From: Iamia sp. SCSIO 61187
Lineage (GTDB): Bacteria; Actinomycetota; Acidimicrobiia; Acidimicrobiales; Iamiaceae
Direction of reading: 5' to 3'
DNA length: 64,000 nucleotides
Assembly (NCBI RefSeq): GCF_019443745.1
Contig: NZ_CP050948.1
Span: 992,001-1,056,000 of the forward strand
Position numbers and translations under genes: made by a program. Under the pieces are notes generated by a model. It did no database searches, was not told the origin of the DNA, and saw only the letters and a program-made list of their open reading frames with translations. Every line of letters begins with the position of its first letter. Within the stretch, counting starts at the first letter, position 1. Positions 33,414-42,500 of this stretch are shown piece by piece.

Positions 33414-36070
33414 AGCGAGACGCGCTCGTCCGGTGCGAGGACGACGTCGAGGAGGTCCTCGGCCTCCGCCGCCGGGACCGGGCGGGAGAACAGGAACCCC
33501 TGGCCGAGGGGGCAGCGCTCGCGGCGGAGCCCGTCGCGCTGGACCTCGTGCTCGATCCCCTCGGCGATGATCTCCAGCTCGAGGGTGTGGCCCAGGTCGA
33601 GCAGCCCGCGCACGATCGGGGGCATGACGTCGGGGCGGTCGATCGTGTTCACGAAGGATCGGTCGATCTTCAAGATGTCGATGGGGAACTGCCGCAGGTA
33701 GGCGAGCGACGAGTAGCCCGTGCCGAAGTCGTCGATGGCGATCCGCACCCCGAGGGCGCTCAGCGCTCGGAGCCGGTCGGCGGCGGAGCGGGGGTCCGCC
33801 ACCAGCGACGTCTCGGTGATCTCGAGCACCAGCGAGCCCGGGGGGAGGCCCGAGCCGGCCAGCGCCCTCCGGACGTCGTCGACGATCCCGTCCGACGCGA
33901 GCTGCCGCCCCGAGAGGTTGACCGCCATGCTGAGGCCTTGCCGCCCCTCGCCGCCGAGGTGCTGCCAGCGGGCGGCGTCGGCGCACGCCGTCGCCAGCAC
34001 CCATCGCCCGATGGGGACGATCAGGCCGGTCTCCTCGGTGCGCGGGATGAAGCGATCGGGCGGGACCAGCCCCAGCCGCGGGTGCCTCCAGCGGAGCAGC
34101 GCCTCGAAGCCCACGACCGCGCCGGTGCCGAGGTGCACGACCGGCTGGTGGTGCACCTCCAGCTGCCCGCGGTCCATGGCCGTCGCCAGGTCGGCGTCGA
34201 GGACCAGGGCCTCGCCCGCCTCGGCCCCCATGGAGGCGTCGTACACCACGATGCGGGCCCGACCCGTGGCCTTGGCCCGGTACATCGCCAGGTCGGCGTC
34301 GTGCAGCAGGTCGTCGGCCGATCCGCCCACCTCGCCCACCGCCAAGCCCAGGCTGGCCGAGACGGTCACGCTCTGACCGTCGATGTCCACGGGCGCCTCC
34401 AGGGTCCGCAGGATCCGCTCGGCGGTCGCCATCGCCTCGCCGTCCTCCCCGCGGTTGTCCTCGACCAGGACGGCGAGCTCGTCACCCCCGAGGCGGGCGA
34501 CGGTGTCCTCGGGGCGCACCGTCCGGCTGACCCGCCTGGCGATCTCGCAGAGCAGTCGGTCACCCCCGTCGTGGCCGAAGCGGTCGTTCACCGACTTGAA
34601 CCCGTCGAGGTCGATGTAGATCACGGCCGGGTCGGTGCCGCGTCGGGCGGCCCGCCGGATGGCCTGGGCGGTGCGGTCGACGATGAGCCCGCGGTTCGGG
34701 AGCCCGGTGAGGCCGTCGTGGAAGGCCTGGTGGCGGAGGTCCTCCTCGACCCGCTTGCGGTCCGTGATGTCCTGGACGTTGGCCACGATGCCCTCGACGA
34801 GGGGATCGTCGAGCATGTTGACGACCCGGCCGTGCACCCACCGGGTGGCGCGGTCGGGGTCGCGGAGCGGGGTCTCCATCTCGAGCACCTCGCCGGGCCG
34901 GCTCAGGGTGCGCTCGAGCAGCTGCGCCAGCGCCTCGGTGTCGACGGTCAGCTGGCCGGCGACGGCGCTGGCACCGTCGAGCTCCTCGGGCGGCACGCCG
35001 AGGAGGCGGGCCAGGCTCTCCTGGCCCTCCTTCAGGACCCCGTCGGGGCCGGCGACGAACACGGCGTCGGAGGAGTTGGCGGCCAGTGTCCGGTAGAGGT
35101 GCTCCCTGTCCTGGACCTCCCGGCGTGCCGTCTCCACGGTGTGGAGCAGGCGGCCGGCCCGGGCTCCGGCGAGGGCGATCAGCGCCACGGCCCCCCCGGC
35201 CATCACGGCGGTGTTGGGGTGGTGGTGGTCCACCTGCCCCTGGATCATGAAGCCGACGGGCACCGTCAACGGGGCCAGCACGAACCACATGCGGCCCCGC
35301 TCGGCCAGGGCGGGCTGGCTGCGCCGGTCGGGACGGCCGCTCGACGGCAGGGTGCCGGCGCCGACGAGCAGGAGGGCGAGCATCCACAGGAGGTTCAGGC
35401 CGGTCGCGGCGGAGCCGTCGTCGTCGATCAGGTACCCGAGGTCGGCGACGAGCCAGGACATCGATCCGAGGGCGAGCAGGGTGAGCGGGAGCGATCGCGC
35501 CCGGGTCATCAGCAGCCGGACGACGAGGGCCACGAGGGCGACGTCGACGATCGGGTAGGCCGCCCAGACCGCCCGCACGAAGGCCGAGGTCGTGGCGTCC
35601 CCGACCACGTCGTCGAGGGCCAGCTCCCACACCACCACGAAGGCGATGACCACCGCCACGAGGGTGTCGATGACGGCCTCGACCTCGACGCCGCGACCGG
35701 GGCGGGTGGGGCTCAGGCGGAGCAGCCCGACGGCGAGGGCGACGTACGACGCGATCCACAGCGCGTCGGCGACTGACACGTCCGGCTCCCCGCCGGTCCA
35801 CGCCAGGATCTGGAAGGTGAGGTCGGCGGCCATGGTGAGGCTGACGCCGCCGGCGATCCACAGCCAGGGGCCCCGCGCCGGACGGGGCTGGCGGGACACG
35901 CCGACCCAGGTCAGAGCGGTGGCGGTGGCGTACCCGGCCAGGTAGGCGAGCTCTCCCACCAGACCCGTGGGTCGGGCGAGGAGGACGGCCATGGCGGCGA
36001 GGGTCACCCCGATGAGCACGGCCGGCGCGACGGCGCGGCCGGTGGGTCGGCGCGCCGCCGTGGTGGTCAT
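33410..36070 (-). CDS. Membrane PAS-GGDEF-EAL diguanylate cyclase/phosphodiesterase
   Basis: 886 residues with the same plan as its downstream paralogue: about ten membrane helices (1-300), PAS (about 320-440), GGDEF (about 450-610) and EAL (about 620-875). Here the motifs are intact: LGGDELAVLVED in the cyclase and FEALLRWRHP, AVNLSGRQL, EITETSL, IDDFGTGYSSL, ILKIDRSF and AEGIE in the phosphodiesterase. Bifunctional c-di-GMP metabolism is possible; the net direction cannot be told. First gene of a two-gene operon. The shared sensor region suggests both read the same membrane signal. Confidence 0.93.
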   Translation of the reverse strand: MTTTAARRPTGRAVAPAVLIGVTLAAMAVLLARPTGLVGELAYLAGYATATALTWVGVSRQPRPARGPWLWIAGGVSLTMAADLTFQILAWTGGEPDVSVADALWIASYVALAVGLLRLSPTRPGRGVEVEAVIDTLVAVVIAFVVVWELALDDVVGDATTSAFVRAVWAAYPIVDVALVALVVRLLMTRARSLPLTLLALGSMSWLVADLGYLIDDDGSAATGLNLLWMLALLLVGAGTLPSSGRPDRRSQPALAERGRMWFVLAPLTVPVGFMIQGQVDHHHPNTAVMAGGAVALIALAGARAGRLLHTVETARREVQDREHLYRTLAANSSDAVFVAGPDGVLKEGQESLARLLGVPPEELDGASAVAGQLTVDTEALAQLLERTLSRPGEVLEMETPLRDPDRATRWVHGRVVNMLDDPLVEGIVANVQDITDRKRVEEDLRHQAFHDGLTGLPNRGLIVDRTAQAIRRAARRGTDPAVIYIDLDGFKSVNDRFGHDGGDRLLCEIARRVSRTVRPEDTVARLGGDELAVLVEDNRGEDGEAMATAERILRTLEAPVDIDGQSVTVSASLGLAVGEVGGSADDLLHDADLAMYRAKATGRARIVVYDASMGAEAGEALVLDADLATAMDRGQLEVHHQPVVHLGTGAVVGFEALLRWRHPRLGLVPPDRFIPRTEETGLIVPIGRWVLATACADAARWQHLGGEGRQGLSMAVNLSGRQLASDGIVDDVRRALAGSGLPPGSLVLEITETSLVADPRSAADRLRALSALGVRIAIDDFGTGYSSLAYLRQFPIDILKIDRSFVNTIDRPDVMPPIVRGLLDLGHTLELEIIAEGIEHEVQRDGLRRERCPLGQGFLFSRPVPAAEAEDLLDVVLAPDERVSL

Positions 36071-36289
36071 GGTGGGACCATCGGACGCGAGGAGGCTCGC
36101 ATGAGCGTGATCACGGCCACGCCGGGGGCCCCGCCGGCGGCCCCGCCGGCGGCCCCGCCGCCCGCTCGTCGGTCGCCCGCGGTGGGGTCGGGCCAGGTGC
36201 GGTCGCCGTGGGCGCGGAGTCGGTCGTGCCTCCGGTAGGCGGGTCCCCCCGCCCGGCCCCGCACCCCACCGGGAACCCACCGGGGGCGG
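36071..36289. other. Intergenic region with short tandem repeats
   Basis: 219 bp. Three to four copies of a 12-bp GGCCCCGCCGGC unit at about 36125-36162, likely slippage-prone. Contains the GGDEF-EAL promoter region and the tail of the hydrolase gene; no gene seen. Confidence 0.5.
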
Positions 36290-37153
36290 TCAGCCCGCCC
36301 AGGATCGGTCGAGGAAGTCGGCGATGAGCGGTGCCATGGCGGGCAGGTGGTCCTCGAGGGCGAAGTGGCCGGTCTCGAAGACGTGCACCTCGGCGTCGGG
36401 GACGTCGCGCCGGTAGGCGTGAGCTCCGGGCTCGGGGAAGAACGGATCGTTGCGGCCCCAGAGCACGAGGGTCGGGGGCTGGTGGTCGCGGAGCCAGCGC
36501 TGCCAGGTCGGGTAGCGCTCGACGTTGGTGTGGTAGTCGAGCGCGAGGGCGACCTGGGCGGCCTGGCGGCCGGGCCGGTCGAGGTGGTGCTGGTCGAGGG
36601 TCCAGCCGTCGGGGGAGATGAGGGCGGGGTCGACCGTGCCCCCCTCGTACTGGCTGCGGGTGACCGGCAGGGTCAGGAGCTCCCGCACCCGGTCCTCGGC
36701 CCCCGGGACGCCGGGACGGTTGGCGATGGTCTCGCGAGCGCTCTCCGAGAGGCCCTCGTCGTAGGCGTTGGCGTTCTGGATCACGAGCCCGGCGATGCGC
36801 TCCGGGTGCCGCTCGGCCACCCGCAGCCCGACGGGGCCGCCGAAGTCGAAGGCGTACAGCACGAAGCGGTCGAGCCCGATGGCGGCCACGAACCCGTCGA
36901 CCACGGCGGCCAGGGCGTCGAAGGAGTAGGCGAAGTCGGCGGGGGCCTCGGTGTGGCCGAACCCGGGGTAGTCGGGGGCGACGAGGCGGTAGCGCCCGCC
37001 GAGGGCATCGATGAGCCGCCGGAACTGGTGGGACCCGGATGGGAAGCCGTGCAGCAGGAGCAGGACGGGAGCGTCGGGCGGGCCCGCCGTCCGGTGGAAG
37101 ACGCGGACGCCGTCGACGTCCACGAACCCGTGGGTCACCTGGGGGATCTCCAT
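36290..37153 (-). CDS. Alpha/beta hydrolase (epoxide hydrolase / haloalkane dehalogenase-like)
   Basis: 287 residues. HGFP oxyanion motif at 35-38, nucleophile Asp103 in YAFDFGGPVG, an acid in LWGRNDPFFPE and the catalytic His in FETGHFALE. An Asp nucleophile rather than Ser is the mark of epoxide hydrolases and haloalkane dehalogenases. Substrate not predictable. An imperfectly extended GTAAC-N7-GTTAC repeat lies about 40 bp upstream of the ATG. Confidence 0.9.
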   Translation of the reverse strand: MEIPQVTHGFVDVDGVRVFHRTAGPPDAPVLLLLHGFPSGSHQFRRLIDALGGRYRLVAPDYPGFGHTEAPADFAYSFDALAAVVDGFVAAIGLDRFVLYAFDFGGPVGLRVAERHPERIAGLVIQNANAYDEGLSESARETIANRPGVPGAEDRVRELLTLPVTRSQYEGGTVDPALISPDGWTLDQHHLDRPGRQAAQVALALDYHTNVERYPTWQRWLRDHQPPTLVLWGRNDPFFPEPGAHAYRRDVPDAEVHVFETGHFALEDHLPAMAPLIADFLDRSWAG

Positions 37154-37190
37154 GATGCGCTCCTCGGATCGAGCCCTCTAACCGACAAAA

Positions 37191-37207
37191 GTAACTACAA
37201 GGGTTAC
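37191..37207. promoter_or_regulatory. Inverted repeat upstream of the hydrolase gene
   Basis: GTAAC-TACAAGG-GTTAC, in an AT-richer patch that stands out from the surrounding GC-rich sequence. Form resembles HxlR-type operators; no regulator of that type is adjacent. Confidence 0.4.
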
Positions 37208-37264
37208 AAATCTCGGGGCCGGTCCGCAACCCGGGCGCGCCCCGCCGCAGCCCGCCGAGCGAGG

Positions 37265-37293
37265 ACACGGACGGTGCCAGGCACCTTCCGTGG
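37265..37293. repeat. Diverged copy of a 29-bp palindromic repeat
   Basis: Matches the perfect palindrome at 38864 and 50713 at 25 of 29 positions, with the core GGTGCC-x-GGCACC kept. Confidence 0.65.
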
Positions 37294-37408
37294 CATCCCG
37301 GCGGTGCCCCGCGTGTCTCCCCGGGGGCCGAGGAGGCCGTCGGTCCCTCGGGTCAGCGGTCGCTCGCGGCCTGGCGCGCCGACGGGAGATCGGGCTGCGG
37401 GCGGTTGG

Positions 37409-38404
37409 TCAGACCGCTCGTCCGGACCGGGGCAGGGGACGGCCGAAGTGCTGGCGGTAGCGCTCGGGCGTGGTGCCGACCCGGCGCCGGAACGCCCGGT
37501 GCAGCGTCTCGGCGTGGCGGATGCCGACCCGCCGGGCGATGGCCGCCACGCCGAGGTCGGTGGTCTCCAGCAGCCGTCGCGCCGCCTCCACCCGCACCTG
37601 CTCGACGTAGACGGCGGGCGTCGTGCCCGTCTCGGCCCGGAAGCGGCGGGCGAAGTTGCGGGGGCTCATCGCCGCTCGGGCGGCGAGGGCGTCGACGCCG
37701 AGGTCCTCGTCGAGGTGGTCGCTCAGCCAGCGCTGCACCTCGGCGATCGACGGCGTGCTCGCCGGCTGGGCGCGCAGCTGGGCGCTGAACTGGGCCTGAC
37801 CGCCCGGCCGGCGCACGAACACCACCAGCATGGTGGCCACCTGGTGGGCGAGGGCCGGGCCGTGGTCCTCCTCGACGAGGGCGAGGAACAGGTCGATCCC
37901 GGCGGTGACGCCCGCCGCCGTCCACCGGTCGCGGTCGCGGACGTAGATCTGCTCGCTGCGGACGTCGACGCGCTCGTGGGCCGCGAGCTGGTCGGCGAAG
38001 GCCCAGTGGGTGGTGGCGGCGTGGTCGTCGAGCAGGCCGGCGTGGGCGAGCACGAGCGCTCCGGTGCAGACCGACGTCGTCCGCTCGGCCCGGTCGCTCA
38101 GCCGGGCCACGTCGGCGAGGAAGGCCTCGTCGTCGGCGACCGCCGGCGTCCCGAACCCCCCGACGACGGCGAGCGTCCCCACGGGCGAGCCGTCCTGGGC
38201 CACGTCCTCGAGGGCCACGTCGGCGCCGACCCGCACGCTGCTGTGCGACCGCACGTCGTCGCCCCCGGGGGTGGCCACGAGGGTCCGGTACAGGTCCGTC
38301 CCGGCGAAGTAGCCAGCCCCGTAGAGGACCTCGATGGGACCGGCGAGGTCGAGGAGCTGGAGCCCCTCCATGGCCACGACGACCACGGTGTGCGGATCAC
38401 CCAC
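37409..38404 (-). CDS. GlxA-family regulator (DJ-1/PfpI domain + AraC HTH)
   Basis: 331 residues. The N-terminal ~180 residues are a DJ-1/PfpI amidotransferase-like domain (VVVVAMEGLQLLDLAGPIEV, LAVVGGFGTPA, the elbow TSVCTGALVLAHAGLL). The C-terminal ~110 carry an AraC double HTH (LAARAAMSPRNFARRFRAET, GVAAIARRVGIRHAETLHRAF). Such regulators control amine, arginine or choline catabolism in other bacteria; the target here is unknown. GTG at 38404 chosen over an upstream TTG because GAGGAGG lies 8 nt before it. Confidence 0.92.
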   Translation of the reverse strand: MGDPHTVVVVAMEGLQLLDLAGPIEVLYGAGYFAGTDLYRTLVATPGGDDVRSHSSVRVGADVALEDVAQDGSPVGTLAVVGGFGTPAVADDEAFLADVARLSDRAERTTSVCTGALVLAHAGLLDDHAATTHWAFADQLAAHERVDVRSEQIYVRDRDRWTAAGVTAGIDLFLALVEEDHGPALAHQVATMLVVFVRRPGGQAQFSAQLRAQPASTPSIAEVQRWLSDHLDEDLGVDALAARAAMSPRNFARRFRAETGTTPAVYVEQVRVEAARRLLETTDLGVAAIARRVGIRHAETLHRAFRRRVGTTPERYRQHFGRPLPRSGRAV

Positions 38405-38508
38405 GACAGCGCCTCCTCGAGCCGACGAGCCCAATGGTCCCCCGGTCGGGCGTTGGCAGCAACGACAGGTCGCTGACGATCACCGCCACCGGGGGCGGGG
38501 TGCCGGGG

Positions 38509-38863
38509 TCAGTGCTGGGCCCGGCGCGCCGCCAGCTGGGCCGGGTCGAAGGCGGGGGAGCGCACCCACTCGAGGAGGCGGGCCTCGCGGGCCACCACCG
38601 CGTCGGCGGCGGCGGGGAGGGCGGCGAGGGCCTCGGCCGGGATGACCAGGGCGCCGTGGCGGTCGGCGTGGACGACGTCACCGGGGGCGAAGCGCACGTC
38701 GCCGACCTCGACCGGGATGCCGGTCTCGACGATCTGGACGAAGGACCGGGCGACGCCGACGCCCCGGGCGAGGTAGCGGAAGCCGACGGCCTCCACGTCG
38801 GGCAGGTCGCGGACGAGGCCGTCGGTGACGACCCCCTCGCAGCCGAGCGCGGCGCAGATCGGG
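38509..38863 (-). pseudogene. RraA-like/aldolase family protein, 5' truncated at a palindromic repeat
   Basis: Encodes ICAALGCEGVVTDGLVRDLP, FRYLARGVGVARSFVQIVE, VRFAPGDVVHADRHGALVIP and an Ala-rich C-terminal helix, the second two-thirds of RraA/HMG-aldolase-like proteins (TDGxxRD and GDxxxxDxxG-type motifs). The first ~70 residues are missing; exactly at that point lies a perfect 29-bp palindrome (38864-38892), and the open frame upstream is not family sequence. Probably inactive. Confidence 0.75.
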
Positions 38864-38892
38864 CCACGGATGGTGCCTGGCACCATCCGTGG
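38864..38892. repeat. 29-bp perfect palindromic repeat
   Basis: 14-bp arms around a single T: CCACGGATGGTGCC, T, then the reverse complement. Identical to 50713-50741. Marks the truncated end of the RraA-like gene. Confidence 0.85.
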
Positions 38893-38984
38893 GCACGGTG
38901 AACGGGCACGCCGACCTCCTGCGCGAGGCGGGGGACGGGGCGACGGGGGAGTAGCCGCCCTCCGACCCGCCCGGTCCCGCCTCG

Positions 38985-39518
38985 TCAGGTGGGGACGGCG
39001 TCCCCGTGGTGCGGGCAGGCCGGCACCGGGAGCGGGACCGACAGCTCCAGGCGCCAGGTGCCGCCTGCGCCGGGCTCCAGCCGCCAGGCGCCGCCCTTGA
39101 GGAGCAGCGCGTCGTCGTCCACGTCGGGCCGGACGTCGAGACCGTCGGCGCGGAGCGCGACGAGCGCCGGCCCCATGACCTCGCCGTGGGTGCAGATGAC
39201 GGCGCCGGCCCAGGCGGCGTCGGCCAGCCGCGCCACCAGCGCCGAACCGGTGGCCTCCCGGAGGGTGGGGTCCAGCTCGACGATCACGCCGAGGCGCGCG
39301 CCCAGCGGGGCCAAGGTGTCGACGCAGCGCCGGGTCGGGCTGGCGACGAGGCGACGGGGGGTGTCGGGGGCCAGCGCGTCGGCCAGGGCGGCGGCCTGCT
39401 GACGCCCGGCGGGGTCGAGGGGGCGGGCGTCGTCGTCGCCGTGCCACTCCTCCTTGTGGCCGGCGCAGGCGTGGCGCACGACCCACCGGGCCTGGGCGCC
39501 GTCCCGCTCCGGGCTCAT
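38985..39518 (-). CDS. Histidine phosphatase (phosphoglycerate-mutase-like, SixA type)
   Basis: 177 residues. Catalytic RHA motif in WVVRHACAGHKEEW, second Arg in ASPTRRCVDTL, Glu in TLREATG, and catalytic His in ICTHGEVM. Short histidine phosphatases act on phosphohistidine or phosphometabolites; substrate unknown. The C-terminal His in CPHHG is not part of the core. ATG at 39518. Confidence 0.9.
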   Translation of the reverse strand: MSPERDGAQARWVVRHACAGHKEEWHGDDDARPLDPAGRQQAAALADALAPDTPRRLVASPTRRCVDTLAPLGARLGVIVELDPTLREATGSALVARLADAAWAGAVICTHGEVMGPALVALRADGLDVRPDVDDDALLLKGGAWRLEPGAGGTWRLELSVPLPVPACPHHGDAVPT

Positions 39519-39570
39519 GGCGCCAGGCTAGGTCGGCGGCCCCGTCACCCGACGGGGCCGCCGTGACCGG

Positions 39571-42500
39571 TCAGACCGACGAGCCGGGCTGGTTGACCCA
39601 GGCGGCGGCGAGGCGGACCTCGACCCGGCGGAGGTCGCGGGTCTCGTCGAGGACGCCGGTCCAGAAGGTGAGGCCGCCCGGATCGGCGGGCCGGCCCAGC
39701 ATCTCCTCGTAGGCGGTCGCGACCCGCCGCCTCTCGGACTCGTTCGACCCGAGGATCTCACCGGCGACGGACGTGCGGCCCCGGCTGGCGACCCGTGCCT
39801 CCCAGAACGCGAGGTCCGTGGCGCTGGGCGCCCGGCCGAGCAGGAGCTCGTACAGCACGCCCACGTAGCCGGCGTCGCTGCCGCCACCCCGCTGGTAGAG
39901 CTCGCCCGAGGCGAGGATCGACCGCTCGAGGTCGACGATGGGCTGACCGTCGCGGAGGCGGGGCGTCCAGAAGGCCCGGGCCGCGTCGTCGGCGGGTCGG
40001 CCCAGCCAGGCCTGGTACCGCTGGTCGAGGACCCGGCCCTGCGTCGCTTCGGTGGAGAAGCCGACGAGGCGGGCGACGGCGGTGCGGGTGGTGCCGTCGG
40101 CCAGCCGCGCGGCCCAGTAGGCCCGGCCCTCGGGGTCGGCGTCGCGGCCGAGCAGGACCCGGTAGGTGTGCTCGACGAAGGCCTCGTCGGGTGTGAAGCG
40201 GGGGAGCGAGGTGATGACGACCGTGTCGGTGTCGCTGCGCCCCAGCTCGTCGGTGACCGTCAGCTCGAAGGCGAGGCTCGCCGGGGCGTCGGGCACGGTG
40301 AAGGTGGCCGTGGCGGTCGCCGCCCCGTCGAGGGTGACCGTCGGGCCCGAGGTCTGGGTCCATGCGTAGCTCAGGTCATCGCCGTCGGGGTCGGTGCTGC
40401 CGGTCCCGTCGAGGGTCGCCTCGGTCCGCTCGACCACGTCCTCGTCGCCGCCGGCGTCGGCCGTGGGCGGGCCGTTGACCGTGATGGTGACCGTGTCGGT
40501 GTCGGTCCGGCCCTCGCCGTCGTCGATGGTCAGGGTGAAGACCAGGACGGCCGGTCCCTCCGGGGCGGTGAAGGTCGGGGTGGCGGTGGTCGGGCCGGTG
40601 AGCGTGACGTCCGGGCCGCTGTCCTGCACCCAGCTGGAGGTCAGGGTGTCGGCGTCGGGGTCCGTCGACCCGGTGCCGTCGAGGGTGACGGTGTCGCCCG
40701 CGTTGACGAGCTGGTCGGGGCCGGCGTCGGCCGTCGGGGGACCGTTGACCGTGACGGTCACGGTGTCGGTGCCGGTGAGGCCGTCCTCGTCGGTGACCGT
40801 GAGCTCGAAGGTCAGCGTGGCCGGTCCCTCCGGGGCGGTGAAGGTGGGCTCGGAGGTGGTCGGGTCGGTGAGCGTGACGGTCGGACCGTCCGTCTGCGTC
40901 CAGCTGTAGGTGAGGTCGTCGCCCTCGGGATCGCTGGAGCCGGTGCCGTCGAGGGTGACGGTGTCCCCGGCGTTGGCGGCCTGGTCCTCGCCGGCGTCGG
41001 CGATGGGGGCGCCGTTGAAGCTGACGCTCACCTCGTCGGTGTCGGTCCGGCCCTGGCCGTCGTCGACGGTGAGCACGAAGGTCGCGGTGGCCGGACCGGC
41101 CGGGGCGACGAAGGTCGGCTGGGACGTGGTCGCGCCGACCAGGATCACGGCCGGACCGGCGGTCTGGGCCCAGCTGTAGGTGAGGGTGTCGCCGTCGGGG
41201 TCGGTGGAGCCGGTTCCGTCGAGGGTCACGGTGTCACCCAGGCTGGCCGCCTGGTCGCTGCCGGCGTCGGCCGTCGGGGGGCCGTTGATCGTGATGATCA
41301 CGGCGTCGGTGTCGGTCTCGCCGCCGGGATCGGTGACCGTGACGGCGAAGGCCAGCGTGTCCCGACCCTCGGGGGCGGTGAAGGTGGGCTGGGCGGTGTC
41401 GGCCCCGGTGAGCACGACGACGGTGCCTCCGCCGGTCTGCTCCCAGCTGTAGGTGAGGGTGTCGCCGTCGGGGTCGGTGGAGCCGGTGCCGTCGAGGGTG
41501 ACGGTGTCACCGAGGTTGGCGTGCTGGTCGGGTCCGGCGTCGGCGGTGGGGATGCCGTTGACGGTGATGGTGACGGTGTCGGTGGCGGGGCCGGCCTCGC
41601 CGTCGTCGACGGTGAGCTCGAAGGTGAGCGTGGCGGGTCCGGCCGGTGCGGTGAAGGTGGGCTGGGCGGTGGTGGCGCCGGTGAGGGTCACGGCGGTGCC
41701 GGCGGTCTGGGCCCAGGAGTAGGTGAGGGTGTCGCCGTCGGGGTCGGTGGAGCCGGTGCCGTCGAGGGTGACGGTGTCACCGGCGTTGGCGTCCTGGTCG
41801 GGTCCGGCGTCGGCGGTGGGGATGCCGTTGACGGTGATGGTGACGGTGTCGGTGTCGGTCTCGCCGTTGCCGTCGTCGACGGTGAGCTCGAAGGTGAGCG
41901 TGGCGGGTCCGGCCGGTGCGGTGAAGGTGGGCTGGGCGGTGGTGGCGCCGGTGAGGGTCACGGCGGTGCCGCCGGTCTGGGCCCAGGAGTAGGTGAGGGT
42001 GTCGCCGTCGGGGTCGGTGGAGCCGGTGCCGTCGAGGGTGACGGTGTCACCGGCGTTGGCGTCCTGGTCCGGTCCGGCGTCGGCGGTGGGGATGCCGTTG
42101 ACGACGACCGTCACCACGTCGAGGTCCACGCCGCCACGACCGTCGTCGACGACGAGGCGGAAGGTCAGGACCGCGGGACCTGTCGGGGCCGAGAAGGTCG
42201 GGCTGGCGGTGGTGGCGCCGGTGAGCGTCACCGCCGTCCCGGTGATCTGGTCCCAGGCGTAGGTGAGGGTGTCGCCGTCGGGGTCCGTCGAGCCGGTGCC
42301 GTCGAGGCTGACGGTGTCACCGCCGTTGACGTCCTGGTCCGGTCCGGCGTCGGCCGTCGGCGCCCGGTTGACGGCCACGTCGACGGTGTCGGTGTCGGTG
42401 AGGCCACCGTCGTCGGTGACGGTGAGCTCGAAGGTCAGGGTGCCCGACGCGGGGGCCGTGAAGGTGGGCGCAGAGGTGGTGGCGCCGGTGAGCGTGACGG

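Noticed and set aside
29949-35776. Long plus-strand open frames (1030 and 802 codons) opposite the two GGDEF/EAL genes
   Set aside because: Antisense shadows caused by high GC at third positions; the minus strand has the full motif sets.
36120-36165. GGCCCCGCCGGC tandem units as a regulatory array
   Set aside because: Only three to four imperfect units in very GC-rich sequence; replication slippage explains them.
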